Positions 7,431-13,419 of a stretch of 41,534 bases of DNA are shown one piece after another. The stretch's first letter is position 1. Each line of letters opens with the position of its first letter. Source of the DNA: a virus; IMG/VR virus record IMGVR_UViG_3300046714_000198, positions 1-41,534 of that record; one strand, 5' to 3'. A program made the translations under genes and the position numbers. The notes under the pieces are model-generated. The model saw nothing but the letters and a program-made list of their open reading frames with translations, was not told where the DNA came from and did no database searches.

Positions 7431-7461
7431 CCGAACGTATTATGATACCGTAATGCGAACG
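7431..7461 (+). repeat. Intergenic two-part repeat [C/G]CGAACG-N17-[C/G]CGAACG, copy 1
   Basis: Half-sites CCGAACG (7431-7437) and GCGAACG (7455-7461) are 24 bases apart start to start. The sequence before the second half is CCGTAAT, as in copy 2. It lies between two minus-strand genes, 37 bases upstream of the gene starting at 7394. Confidence 0.8.
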
Positions 7462-7472
7462 TACCGTCTAGC

Positions 7473-7499
7473 AAGTAATGCTCCTCCCCTACATTACTT
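7473..7499. repeat. Perfect 8-bp inverted repeat at a gene end
   Basis: AAGTAATG (7473-7480) pairs with CATTACTT (7492-7499) across an 11-base pyrimidine-rich loop. It sits just past the stop of the minus-strand gene ending at 7501. There is no T-tract, so it may be an operator or transcript-end stabiliser rather than a terminator. Confidence 0.45.
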
Positions 7500-7500
7500 T

Positions 7501-7779
7501 CTAGTTCCTGTAGTCGTCGCAGTGAAGCATCTCTACCCCTGCGAGGTAGAAGGTGCTGCTACCTGCTGGCACCGGGCGGTAAGTGTAGATGATTTCCCAC
7601 CACTCAGTGTCGTTGTGCTCTATAGTCTGGGTAATGTAGCGGGGCTGCGGAACGACCAAGCGTGTCTGGCCGTGCAGGGGACCGCCGAATAACTGAATCG
7701 TAACGGTCTGCACAGTAGGACCAGGGGCAACCAGGAAGGAGTGTCCCGGCCCTACCGTGCGTTCCGCCAAGGTTTCCAC
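7501..7779 (-). CDS. Hypothetical phage protein with GGPLHGQ motif
   Basis: The reading from GTG 7779 gives 92 residues. A shorter start at a GTG before TIQLFGGPLHGQ is possible. The GGPLHGQ loop followed by a YxxR-like strand and an aromatic end resembles small hypothetical phage proteins. Its function is unknown. It is one of the few early genes not overlapping its neighbours. Confidence 0.55.
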   Translation of the reverse strand: METLAERTVGPGHSFLVAPGPTVQTVTIQLFGGPLHGQTRLVVPQPRYITQTIEHNDTEWWEIIYTYRPVPAGSSTFYLAGVEMLHCDDYRN

Positions 7780-7830
7780 GAGACTCTAGACGGAGAAGAA
7801 TAGGCTCGCGGTTCCTTGCAAAGGGCGTTG

Positions 7831-8457
7831 TTACGCCGGTACTGCAGCTTCGTCTTGCGGCAGAGCGTCGAAGCCGGCAAGCAGCTCGTCGGTATCCACC
7901 TTCGTGCCCTTGGCAAGCTTTTCCGCTTCCAAGCGATCGACGATGCTCTTCAGCGTCACGCCTTGCGCGTTCGGCTTCAGGGCACCCCGCAGCGCCATCT
8001 TCTGCGCCTGCGTCTTGTCCGACAGGAACTGCTTGACGGACTCAACCGACCTGCCGTTGTACTCGACGAGGGCCTTGACGAGGATCGAAGTCCCCGACAT
8101 TCCGCCAGCCTCGCGCGAAACGGTCCACTCGCCCTTGTCCAAGCGACCGACCAGCTGGTCGATAGCCAGGACCATATCGTCCACGTCAGTCTCGCCCGCG
8201 GTTTCGTCGCCCAGCTTCTGCTCGGCCCCATGCAGGGCGTACTTCTCGACCAGCGTGGGCGCGAGCGTGACGACGCGGACTTCGCCGTTGATGAAGTCCA
8301 GCCTGACCTTCAGGCTGCCATCGTCGGCCTTGAACGAGGACTTCTGCATCTTCCGCTTGCCCGGGAAGTCCACCACGGTGCCGTCTTGCATCTTGATGCT
8401 GTTGACGACAGTTGCGGGTTTCTTTGAGACTGCGGTTCCTGCGGTTACTTCCGACAT
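7831..8457 (-). CDS. Early protein, paralogue of the product of 12453-12980
   Basis: The start at 8457 is set by AAGGAG 7 bases upstream, giving 208 residues. The pattern LHGAEQKLGD, then GEWTVSREAGG, then LVKALVEY, then MALRGALK, and a tail DTDELLAGFD recurs in the same order in the protein at 12453-12980. I recall similar phage proteins of unknown function. It has its own likely sigma70-type promoter (8551-8580), which suggests high or separate expression. A nucleoid-type or replication-accessory role is possible but unproven. Confidence 0.8.
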   Translation of the reverse strand: MSEVTAGTAVSKKPATVVNSIKMQDGTVVDFPGKRKMQKSSFKADDGSLKVRLDFINGEVRVVTLAPTLVEKYALHGAEQKLGDETAGETDVDDMVLAIDQLVGRLDKGEWTVSREAGGMSGTSILVKALVEYNGRSVESVKQFLSDKTQAQKMALRGALKPNAQGVTLKSIVDRLEAEKLAKGTKVDTDELLAGFDALPQDEAAVPA

Positions 8458-8517
8458 TTCTGTTCTCCTTACTTGCTGTTGTGCCAGGGTTGACGTACCT
8501 GGCTGATACGATCTATT

Positions 8518-8532
8518 CGCGCCTTGGGCGCG
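8518..8532. repeat. Short GC hairpin in the leader of the 8457 gene
   Basis: CGCGCC (8518-8523) pairs with GGCGCG (8527-8532) over a TTG loop. It lies between the promoter and the ribosome site of the minus-strand gene starting at 8457, so it would form in the 5' leader and might affect stability or translation. Confidence 0.4.
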
Positions 8533-8550
8533 TTTCAATAGCATAATGCA

Positions 8551-8580
8551 ACTATATCACGGCGCTCGTCAGCTCGTCAA
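8551..8580 (-). promoter_or_regulatory. Likely sigma70-type promoter for the 8457 gene
   Basis: On the minus strand TTGACG (8580-8575) and TATAGT (8556-8551) are 18 bases apart, matching -35 and -10 boxes. Transcription would start near 8544 and read into the gene at 8457. The -35 box overlaps the end of the upstream gene. Confidence 0.55.
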
Positions 8581-8807
8581 GCGTTATTTTCATTACTTTC
8601 CTCGGGCGGCGGCTCGGCGTCCAGCGCGTCGAGCCATTCCGCCAACTCGCTGCGGAGATTATGCAGCCCCTCGCCCCCAGCAACGTAGAGGCACCTTGCT
8701 TCGTCATCCTCTGTCTCTGGTGTCATGAGGGTGAGCAGGGGCTCGCCGCCATCCATGCTGAGGATGGCAACTGAGAACCCCAGGTCGATTACTTTCCTGT
8801 CAGCCAT
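8577..8807 (-). CDS. Hypothetical acidic protein, 76 residues
   Basis: It is an acidic small protein with strand-like N-terminus (VIDLGFSVAILSMDGG) and helical, Pro/Glu-rich C-terminus. Its stop lies inside the -35 region of the next promoter. Function unknown. Confidence 0.6.
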   Translation of the reverse strand: MADRKVIDLGFSVAILSMDGGEPLLTLMTPETEDDEARCLYVAGGEGLHNLRSELAEWLDALDAEPPPEESNENNA

Positions 8808-9285
8808 ACTTCCCTCCGTCGGTTTCTGGTTCTTTCTTCTCGGTGGTTGTAAGCTTCCCCTGTTCCTCCAGCAGACGCTTGGCGCTTTCTGCTAGCTGCT
8901 GCGTGATGCTTGGGTGCAGCTCTGTCTGGACGCGGGTTGTGAGCAGTTTCCTCAACATCGCGCTAGTTGGATGCTGGTCCTTGTGGCAGAACCTCACCGT
9001 GCTGGGCACGTGCTTCCTATCCACCCAGCAGATGGTGTTCTCTGCCCACTGCAGCGCCTGCTTGTTCTTCTCCATCGAAGCGTCGATGTAGTCACGGGGC
9101 ATGATGGCTGCCTTCTCCACCGCCCGCTTTAACGCGCCGCGAAAGGAGTAGAACTTCCCCTGCAGCGACAAGCCCTCCGTGATCGTCGCCACTGTCATGG
9201 TGAATTCTTCCTGGCGAGTCGCGCAGGCCTCAATGATCTCCCAGAACTCATTACTGTAGGTGTGAAGGGCTCTAATCCTGGGCAT
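8800..9285 (-). CDS. Hypothetical protein, 161 residues
   Basis: The N-terminus (LHTYSNEFWEIIEAC) and middle (FYSFRGALKRAVEKA) suggest a small alpha/beta protein with an Arg/Lys-rich core, and the C-terminus is a charged helix. It overlaps both neighbours slightly. No known motif is seen; one of the longer unknowns in this unit. Confidence 0.65.
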   Translation of the reverse strand: MPRIRALHTYSNEFWEIIEACATRQEEFTMTVATITEGLSLQGKFYSFRGALKRAVEKAAIMPRDYIDASMEKNKQALQWAENTICWVDRKHVPSTVRFCHKDQHPTSAMLRKLLTTRVQTELHPSITQQLAESAKRLLEEQGKLTTTEKKEPETDGGKYG

Positions 9286-9493
9286 GGTCGGCCTCCACTG
9301 CTCTGATCACTAGCCTCATATCGCCGAAGGCAAACGCAATCTCGCTGCCCACCTTGACTTCGGCTGTGATTGTGCGTAGAGCTTCTGGGCTTCGCACGCC
9401 CTGAGGCGCGAGGGCGAGCAGCTGCTTGCGGGCCTTCTTGTCCCGCATTGTTGCAGCGAATCGCTTGCGCTGCTCATTCGTCCAGGCTGCCAT
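9272..9493 (-). CDS. Hypothetical protein, 73 residues
   Basis: It has a basic helical N-terminus (WTNEQRKRFAATMRDKKARK) and a beta-rich C-terminus. It overlaps the upstream gene by 20 bases. Function unknown; DNA contact through the basic helix is conceivable. Confidence 0.6.
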   Translation of the reverse strand: MAAWTNEQRKRFAATMRDKKARKQLLALAPQGVRSPEALRTITAEVKVGSEIAFAFGDMRLVIRAVEADHAQD

Positions 9494-9752
9494 CCTCGTC
9501 CTCCTCTTCGCCGTCGTTGCTGTCGTCGTCGTATTCCTCTTCCTCGCCGTCAGCGAACATCTTGTCCCAGTCCTCTTGCGTGTAGCCAGTGAGCAGGAAC
9601 TCTCGCTGTGCCCTGTCGAGGTTGGGGAAGATGTCTTGAATCAGTCGCCGCTCGCTACGCGGCCCCTCTAACTCCGCCATCTGCTCCTCCGTCACTGGCA
9701 GGTCCATCACGTTCGTCTCGCCTGTCAATGGCGACTTGCGCTCGATCAGCAT
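9474..9752 (-). CDS. Conserved-type phage protein with acidic tail
   Basis: The product is 92 residues. The segments MLIERKSPLTGETNVMDLPV and FPNLDRAQREFLLTGYTQED match a small family I recognise from many phages without assigned function. The C-terminal 25 residues are almost all Asp/Glu, a DNA-mimic-like tail. Confidence 0.75.
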   Translation of the reverse strand: MLIERKSPLTGETNVMDLPVTEEQMAELEGPRSERRLIQDIFPNLDRAQREFLLTGYTQEDWDKMFADGEEEEYDDDSNDGEEEDEDGSLDE

Positions 9753-9754
9753 TG

Positions 9755-9967
9755 TCAGCTCCAGCTAATGTGGCCAGTCGCGTGGAGGCGGTATGCCACC
9801 AGCGCTCGGCCGGATTGATGGTTGACCACTTCGATCACCGCGCCAACTTTTGCCCAGCGAATGGCGTTGAGGGCTGCGCGGTGAGCGTTCAGGTGGTGTT
9901 TGTAGCATCTCCAGCGAAGGAACTCGTTGGCCTTCGCATCGTATAGCCTGTAGGGCCGCTCCATCAC
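9755..9967 (-). CDS. Hypothetical protein, 70 residues
   Basis: It is a basic, aromatic-rich small protein (YRLYDAKANEFLRWRCYKHH). It overlaps the upstream gene by four bases. Function unknown. Confidence 0.65.
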   Translation of the reverse strand: MMERPYRLYDAKANEFLRWRCYKHHLNAHRAALNAIRWAKVGAVIEVVNHQSGRALVAYRLHATGHISWS

Positions 9968-10206
9968 GGCCCCTTGCGCGAGCGCGGTTCGACAGCGTTC
10001 TGCCGGAAGCGAAAGCCTTTCATCTCTGGCCTGTCAAAGTGCGCGCCGTTGTAGACGTTGGGAGTGGTATGAAAGATGTTCAAGTCCACTTTCCCTGGCG
10101 TCTGGGTGCTGAACGACAACCGATTGCCTTCCCCACCCACGATGATGCCATCAGCATCCGGCGGCAGGTGCTTCAACAGCTCTTGCAGTTGCGTGAGTGT
10201 CATCAC
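9964..10206 (-). CDS. Hypothetical protein, 80 residues
   Basis: It has a helical N-terminus (LTQLQELLKHLPPDADGI) followed by strands and a basic end. Four-base overlaps on both sides fit the operon. No motif known. Confidence 0.65.
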   Translation of the reverse strand: MMTLTQLQELLKHLPPDADGIIVGGEGNRLSFSTQTPGKVDLNIFHTTPNVYNGAHFDRPEMKGFRFRQNAVEPRSRKGP

Positions 10207-10394
10207 TTCTCCGTTTTGTTGGGGAAGTCCAGCACCGATGCGACTAGCGCGTTGCCTTCCCGGTTGGCTTGCTCGATTAGTCGATCCACTTCCTTTCGCT
10301 CGCGCTGCTCGCGCCTGACTCGACGAAAGGTCTCGCGAATGTTCGTGGCGACTGCAGGTGTATACCTGAATGTCGGGTCGAGGATTGACTTCAT
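10203..10394 (-). CDS. Conserved-type small phage protein, 63 residues
   Basis: MKSILDPTFRYTPAVATNI at the N-terminus, followed by a basic helix (FRRVRREQRERKEVDRL), is a pattern I recognise from other phages without a function. The basic helix could bind nucleic acid. It overlaps its neighbours by four bases each side. Confidence 0.75.
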   Translation of the reverse strand: MKSILDPTFRYTPAVATNIRETFRRVRREQRERKEVDRLIEQANREGNALVASVLDFPNKTEK

Positions 10395-10678
10395 CCCAGT
10401 CCCCTCTTCATGGCTGCGCCTTCGCGCTCGTTTGCAAGGCGCGCATCGCTATTGGCTGCGAGTTCGAAGAGCTGCAGGATTTGCCGCCCGTAGCTGAGGC
10501 TGATGCCTTCCCATTGCAGATACGCTTCCAGCACATGATACACGCTGATCTCGGCCTCGTTGCCTGCCTTCACTAGCGCATCCCTGACTGGCCCTGGGTT
10601 CTCCGCGATGTACTCCACCAGCGCGCTACGAATCGACGCTGGCAGTTCGCTGAACTTAACCGTTTTGGCTGCGAGCAT
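10391..10678 (-). CDS. Hypothetical helical protein, 95 residues
   Basis: It is largely helical (ELPASIRSALVEYIAENPG; VYHVLEAYLQWEG). It overlaps the upstream gene by 23 bases. Function unknown. Confidence 0.65.
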   Translation of the reverse strand: MLAAKTVKFSELPASIRSALVEYIAENPGPVRDALVKAGNEAEISVYHVLEAYLQWEGISLSYGRQILQLFELAANSDARLANEREGAAMKRGLG

Positions 10679-10892
10679 TTTTCGCCTCCAGTTCTTGGAG
10701 TTCCGCCCGACGTTTCTTGAGCGTATCCGCCGCGCCCAGGAAGTCGCGCGGCTTGAACGTCTTGCCTGTAAGCCTCTCCGCTACTTGCATCATGTTCCTG
10801 GACGTGTAGCTGGTGTTGACTGGCTTGCCCGTTCTGGCGTAGAAGCGAAGAGCGTGCTCCAGCACTAAAAGCCTGTAAGTGTAGGGGTTCAT
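10656..10892 (-). CDS. Hypothetical protein, 78 residues
   Basis: It has a helical N-terminus (YTYRLLVLEHALRFYARTG) and a basic C-terminal coiled helix (LKKRRAELQELEAKNA). The start follows the stop of the 25-residue membrane peptide by one base. Function unknown. Confidence 0.65.
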   Translation of the reverse strand: MNPYTYRLLVLEHALRFYARTGKPVNTSYTSRNMMQVAERLTGKTFKPRDFLGAADTLKKRRAELQELEAKNARSQNG

Positions 10893-10893
10893 G

Positions 10894-10971
10894 TCAGTGA
10901 TCCCAAAAGATTGAAACGAGAATGGTCAGCACTAAGCTGCCGCCGATGGTCCAGAGGATTATCTCGACCAT
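10894..10971 (-). CDS. 25-residue single-pass membrane micropeptide
   Basis: The ATG at 10971 shares a base with the upstream stop (TAATG), and the stop is one base before the next start. The peptide is nearly all one hydrophobic helix (IILWTIGGSLVLTILVSIF). Its exact fit between two genes argues that it is translated. Function unknown. Confidence 0.55.
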   Translation of the reverse strand: MVEIILWTIGGSLVLTILVSIFWDH

Positions 10972-11279
10972 TACTGCCTCGCCTTCCACTTCTCCCACTC
11001 AACCCCCAGCGCCGAGTGCCCGACCAGCCACACTATGTCGCGGATGCGCTGGAAGGTGTCCTCGCGGAGCTTCTTGTGCGCCCACTTGATCTTGTCCTCC
11101 AAGTCGCTGGATTGGTCGAGCGGCGACAGCCTCGCCCGGCGCGCGAAGTCGATGAGCGCTCCCTGCGGCGCGTAGTGGATATGCCAGTCCGGCTGCGTCT
11201 TGTCCATAGACGCCATGAGTTCGCCTGGGAGCTGGTCGAACGCTTGGTCGAAGGTCGTATTCTGCGGTTGCGGTTCCAT
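10971..11279 (-). CDS. Hypothetical protein, 102 residues
   Basis: The start at 11279 is set by GGAGA about 7 bases upstream. The C-terminal half is helical (LEDKIKWAHKKLREDTFQR) and ends with an aromatic helix. Stop overlaps the next start. Function unknown. Confidence 0.65.
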   Translation of the reverse strand: MEPQPQNTTFDQAFDQLPGELMASMDKTQPDWHIHYAPQGALIDFARRARLSPLDQSSDLEDKIKWAHKKLREDTFQRIRDIVWLVGHSALGVEWEKWKARQ

Positions 11280-11319
11280 TACTGCTCTCCGTCTCAAATA
11301 GCGCCAAGTGGCACCGGAC

Positions 11320-11335
11320 AGGGGCTTGCGCCCCT
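11320..11335 (-). repeat. Hairpin with GCAA tetraloop between early genes
   Basis: On the minus strand AGGGGC-GCAA-GCCCCT forms a 6-bp stem capped by a GNRA tetraloop. It lies in the 68-base gap between the genes at 11348 and 11279 and has no T-tract, so an RNA-processing or stability element is likelier than a terminator. Confidence 0.45.
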
Positions 11336-11347
11336 CGCCGCTACCTG

Positions 11348-11878
11348 CTAGCCGTGTGCGACGCCTCCCTTGAATGTGAACACCTGCGCCTGCTCAACCC
11401 CGCCCGGCCAGACAACTAGCGCTACCTTGCCACAATACCCTGGACAATCCGGCATATACCGATCAAACACTGCGATCCAGCTCCTATCGACCAGCTCGAG
11501 CGCGTCCTGGGGCTCCCAGCCATGCTCGGCCACCAAGCTCGCGGCGAGTGCGGCGGCTTCCAGCCTGCTCGCAGTGCGCGGAGTCTCCATCCCTTGCGGC
11601 GGTCCCATATCGCGGATGACTTCCCGAATCAGCGTCCCGAGTTGCATGGCCTTGTTCGGCTGGCCTTCGTCCACGTCCTCTTGGCCATCGAGGAACTCCA
11701 GCGTTTCTTCCAGCGCCCCGACCATCGCGTTACTTTGCTCAACGCTTGTGAGTTTGGCTTTCGTCATCTTAGTCTCCGTCATCTGGCGGCTGAATTGCCA
11801 CCGTTTCCTATTGTACCACGGCTGCGCGGTAATGTCCACCAAGTTATAGTCCCCTACGTCAAAGTAATCGCCCATCAT
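11348..11878 (-). CDS. First full-size gene of the leftward early operon, function unknown
   Basis: I choose ATG at 11878 because GGGAGG lies 6 bases upstream and the ATG overlaps the stop of a leader peptide (ATGA). This gives 176 residues; a downstream start at 11767 with GGAG is also possible. The protein has a helical, acidic middle (ALEETLEFLDGQEDVDEG), an Ala-rich helix and a C-terminal part with CPGYCG. No family recognised. Confidence 0.65.
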   Translation of the reverse strand: MMGDYFDVGDYNLVDITAQPWYNRKRWQFSRQMTETKMTKAKLTSVEQSNAMVGALEETLEFLDGQEDVDEGQPNKAMQLGTLIREVIRDMGPPQGMETPRTASRLEAAALAASLVAEHGWEPQDALELVDRSWIAVFDRYMPDCPGYCGKVALVVWPGGVEQAQVFTFKGGVAHG

Positions 11879-11952
11879 ATCGGTCCTCCCATTGACCCCC
11901 CAATCAGTCCCCCGATCAGGTACGAGGTGTGAACTTTTGCCCAAACCCCCAT
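11875..11952 (-). CDS. Possible 25-residue leader peptide coupled to the 11878 gene
   Basis: ATG 11952 reads through KVHTSYLIGGLIGG and stops at TGA overlapping the next ATG. The plus strand of the right inverted-repeat arm encodes the related KVHTRYLIGVLIGG in the opposite direction. Between the two, Leu and Ile codons differ at third positions only and one 12-base in-frame insertion is present, which is suggestive of coding. No strong ribosome site is seen. Confidence 0.35.
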   Translation of the reverse strand: MGVWAKVHTSYLIGGLIGGSMGGPI

Positions 11953-12173
11953 TCTCGCCTATTCTCTTCTCCAGTTATCTGCCTCTTCCAGTTATATCCT
12001 CATTCCACTGTAATCGTTATACGAACGAAAAAAAAATTATAAGGAAGAGATGACGGAAAGGAAAATAGGCGATTATGACTGCGCGAAAGAATAGGGGAAT
12101 GGGGGGTTCCGGTCCAAAGTTCACACCCGGTACCTCATAGGGGTACTCATCGGGGGACTGATAGGGGACCGAT
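11879..12173. repeat. Large imperfect inverted repeat, candidate replication origin core
   Basis: The left arm (11879-11966) and right arm (12089-12173) are imperfect reverse complements. Shared blocks are ATCGGTCC, ATCAGTCCCCCGAT and GTGTGAACTTT, read from the left. An inner perfect pair is CGCCTATT (11956-11963) and AATAGGCG (12064-12071). The 122-base centre is AT-rich with a run of nine A, a TATAAT on the minus strand (12041-12036), and two TCCAGTTAT copies 17 bases apart (11970, 11987). No gene is convincing in 11953-12410. Confidence 0.6.
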
Positions 12174-12182
12174 ATGCGGGGC

Positions 12183-12366
12183 GAACTCTTGAGTCGCCGC
12201 CCACCAAGCGCCGATTGAGGGACTGCAGGGGAACGCCGGCGACAAGCGGGGAACTCTTGGCGGACTCTTGGGCCCTTCCTCCGAGCATTGGCGGCGAAGT
12301 GGGGAACGCCCGCGGTGACTTGCGGAACTCTCGGTGAACTCTTGCCCGAAAGCTGGGCAACTCTTG
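12183..12366 (+). repeat. Six iteron-like GAACTCTTG repeats
   Basis: Copies or near-copies of GAACTCTTG start at 12183, 12251, 12262 (GGACTCTTG), 12325 (GAACTCTCG), 12336 and 12358 (CAACTCTTG). A larger, diverged unit beginning GGGGAACGCC repeats at about 12229 and 12301. One more TGACTCTTG is at 13214. Such direct repeats next to AT-rich DNA resemble initiator-binding iterons. Confidence 0.6.
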
Positions 12367-12410
12367 CGAGCGATCTCTGCGTGTCAGTCATGGCGCACCG
12401 CACAAGCGCG

Positions 12411-12441
12411 AAAAACCCCGCCCGATGTTCCGGGCAGGGTT
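12411..12441 (-). terminator. Rho-independent terminator after the 12453-12980 gene
   Basis: On the minus strand AACCCTGCCCG pairs with CGGGCGGGGTT (one G-U pair) over a six-base loop and runs into TTTTT. It lies 12 bases beyond the stop of the minus-strand gene and should make that gene monocistronic. Confidence 0.85.
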
Positions 12442-12452
12442 CCGCGTTTCGT

Positions 12453-12980
12453 CTACTGCTCGTCGGCCTCCGTCGAATCGAAGGTTTCGAGCAACTCGTC
12501 TCCGTCCACTCCCGTCGCCCGACCGCGTTCGGCTCTGATTTCGTCCAAATACGGTTTCAGGTGCTCGGATTTGTTGCGGAGCGCGGTCTTTTGCTTTTCC
12601 GTCAACGTGGCCAGATGCGCCGCAATCGACTCGCGAGTCTTCGTGGCATCTTTCACCGCGTAGAATCGGACCAACGCTTCGAGGAGCATACCGCCCTCGC
12701 CGCCTTCCCGCTCGATGTTCCAACGATTGTCGCGCAACGCTTCGATGACATTCTCCATCGCACCGCGTTTCGCTTCGATCGTCGCCGGTTTCCCAGTTTC
12801 CGGGTCAACCGACATTGCCGCGGCGTCCGCGATCTTTTGCGAGAAACCGTGTAACATCGCTTTGTCCCGGATCTCGGGCGAAATCTCCGCCGCGTCGAAT
12901 GAGATGGAAACTCCATCCCGGAACATCCACGATATAACTTCGCCCACTATCGAGCGTTTCATAACGCTATTGGATTTCAT
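12453..12980 (-). CDS. Stand-alone early gene, paralogue of the product of 7831-8457
   Basis: The start at 12980 is set by AAGGA 5 bases upstream, giving 175 residues. The order of conserved pieces (AMLHGFSQKIAD, NRWNIEREGGEGG, LLEALVRFY, TALRNK, GDELLETFD) follows that of the 7831-8457 protein. Only scattered identity remains, so the duplication is old or the copies came separately. It has its own promoter (13058-13085) and a strong terminator, and it is the first gene left of the divergent control region. This placement is typical of an early regulator or host-takeover protein, but the function is unknown. Confidence 0.8.
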   Translation of the reverse strand: MKSNSVMKRSIVGEVISWMFRDGVSISFDAAEISPEIRDKAMLHGFSQKIADAAAMSVDPETGKPATIEAKRGAMENVIEALRDNRWNIEREGGEGGMLLEALVRFYAVKDATKTRESIAAHLATLTEKQKTALRNKSEHLKPYLDEIRAERGRATGVDGDELLETFDSTEADEQ

Positions 12981-13057
12981 TTGATTCCTTCCGTCTAGGT
13001 TAATGAGCACCGGAACTTTCGTCCCGCATCGGATCGCATTCGCTATCCAACATAATC

Positions 13058-13085
13058 ATTATACATGGTCTAGGAAGTTTGTGTA
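13058..13085 (-). promoter_or_regulatory. Leftward sigma70-type promoter
   Basis: On the minus strand TACACA (13085-13080) and a perfect TATAAT (13063-13058) are 16 bases apart. It would drive the gene at 12980 with a leader of about 70 bases. Confidence 0.5.
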
Positions 13086-13260
13086 GCTATTTTCGCTTGA
13101 GCCGACGAACGGTCATGTAGTGTACAAACTTTTTTAGGAGTCCCTTAACCACGTCAGTAGTAGGGTCTCTTAGCCCCCCATTCAATCGGCAGGGGGGAGA
13201 CCACCCTCTGGCATGACTCTTGCGCGGATACGTCAGTCCTACGGGGAAGCTCCACCATAT

Positions 13261-13291
13261 CCGAACGAACTTCAATTCCGTAATCCGAACG
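13261..13291 (+). repeat. Intergenic two-part CGAACG repeat, copy 2
   Basis: CCGAACG at 13261-13267 and at 13285-13291, 24 bases apart. CCGTAAT precedes the second half, as in copy 1. It lies between the two divergent promoters. Confidence 0.85.
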
Positions 13292-13296
13292 AACAT

Positions 13297-13351
13297 GGAA
13301 CTTCCCTGCACTATTGCCGCCTACGGCGAGGGAACTAAGCTGCACTATTGC
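13297..13351 (+). repeat. Direct repeat pair upstream of the late promoter
   Basis: GGAACT-N3-CTGCACTATTGC occurs at 13297-13317 and again at 13331-13351, a 34-base period. The second copy overlaps the -35 box of the rightward promoter, so these could be activator or repressor sites. Confidence 0.55.
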
Positions 13352-13376
13352 ACTCTAACTGGAAGCAGGTTATAGT
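13348..13376 (+). promoter_or_regulatory. Rightward sigma70-type promoter for the structural module
   Basis: TTGCAC (13348-13353) and TATAGT (13371-13376) are 17 bases apart, followed by GGG. Transcription would begin about 40 bases before the small terminase gene at 13420. Confidence 0.6.
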
Positions 13377-13419
13377 GGGATACCCCAGTGCCCCGGCCCG
13401 CGCCCAAGAGGACTAGAAC

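Larger units (their letters stand above)
12981..13419. promoter_or_regulatory. Divergent control region between the early and late units
   Basis: These 439 bases hold no convincing gene. They contain a leftward promoter at 13058-13085, a two-part CGAACG repeat at 13261-13291, a direct repeat pair with CTGCACTATTGC at 13306 and 13340, and a rightward promoter at 13348-13376. An isolated TGACTCTTG (13214) resembles the iterons. The layout is that of the central early/late switch of the phage. Confidence 0.7.

Noticed and set aside
12017-12403. Open minus-strand frame of 128 codons over the repeat region
   Set aside because: Its residues only reflect the GAACTCTTG repeats read backwards, the end is a Phe/Ile run from the A-tract, and it overlaps both inverted arms, so non-coding repeats explain it better.
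12288-12854. Plus-strand open frame of 188 codons across the terminator and the 12453 gene
   Set aside because: It crosses the strong terminator hairpin and the antisense of a better-supported gene with ribosome site and paralogue.
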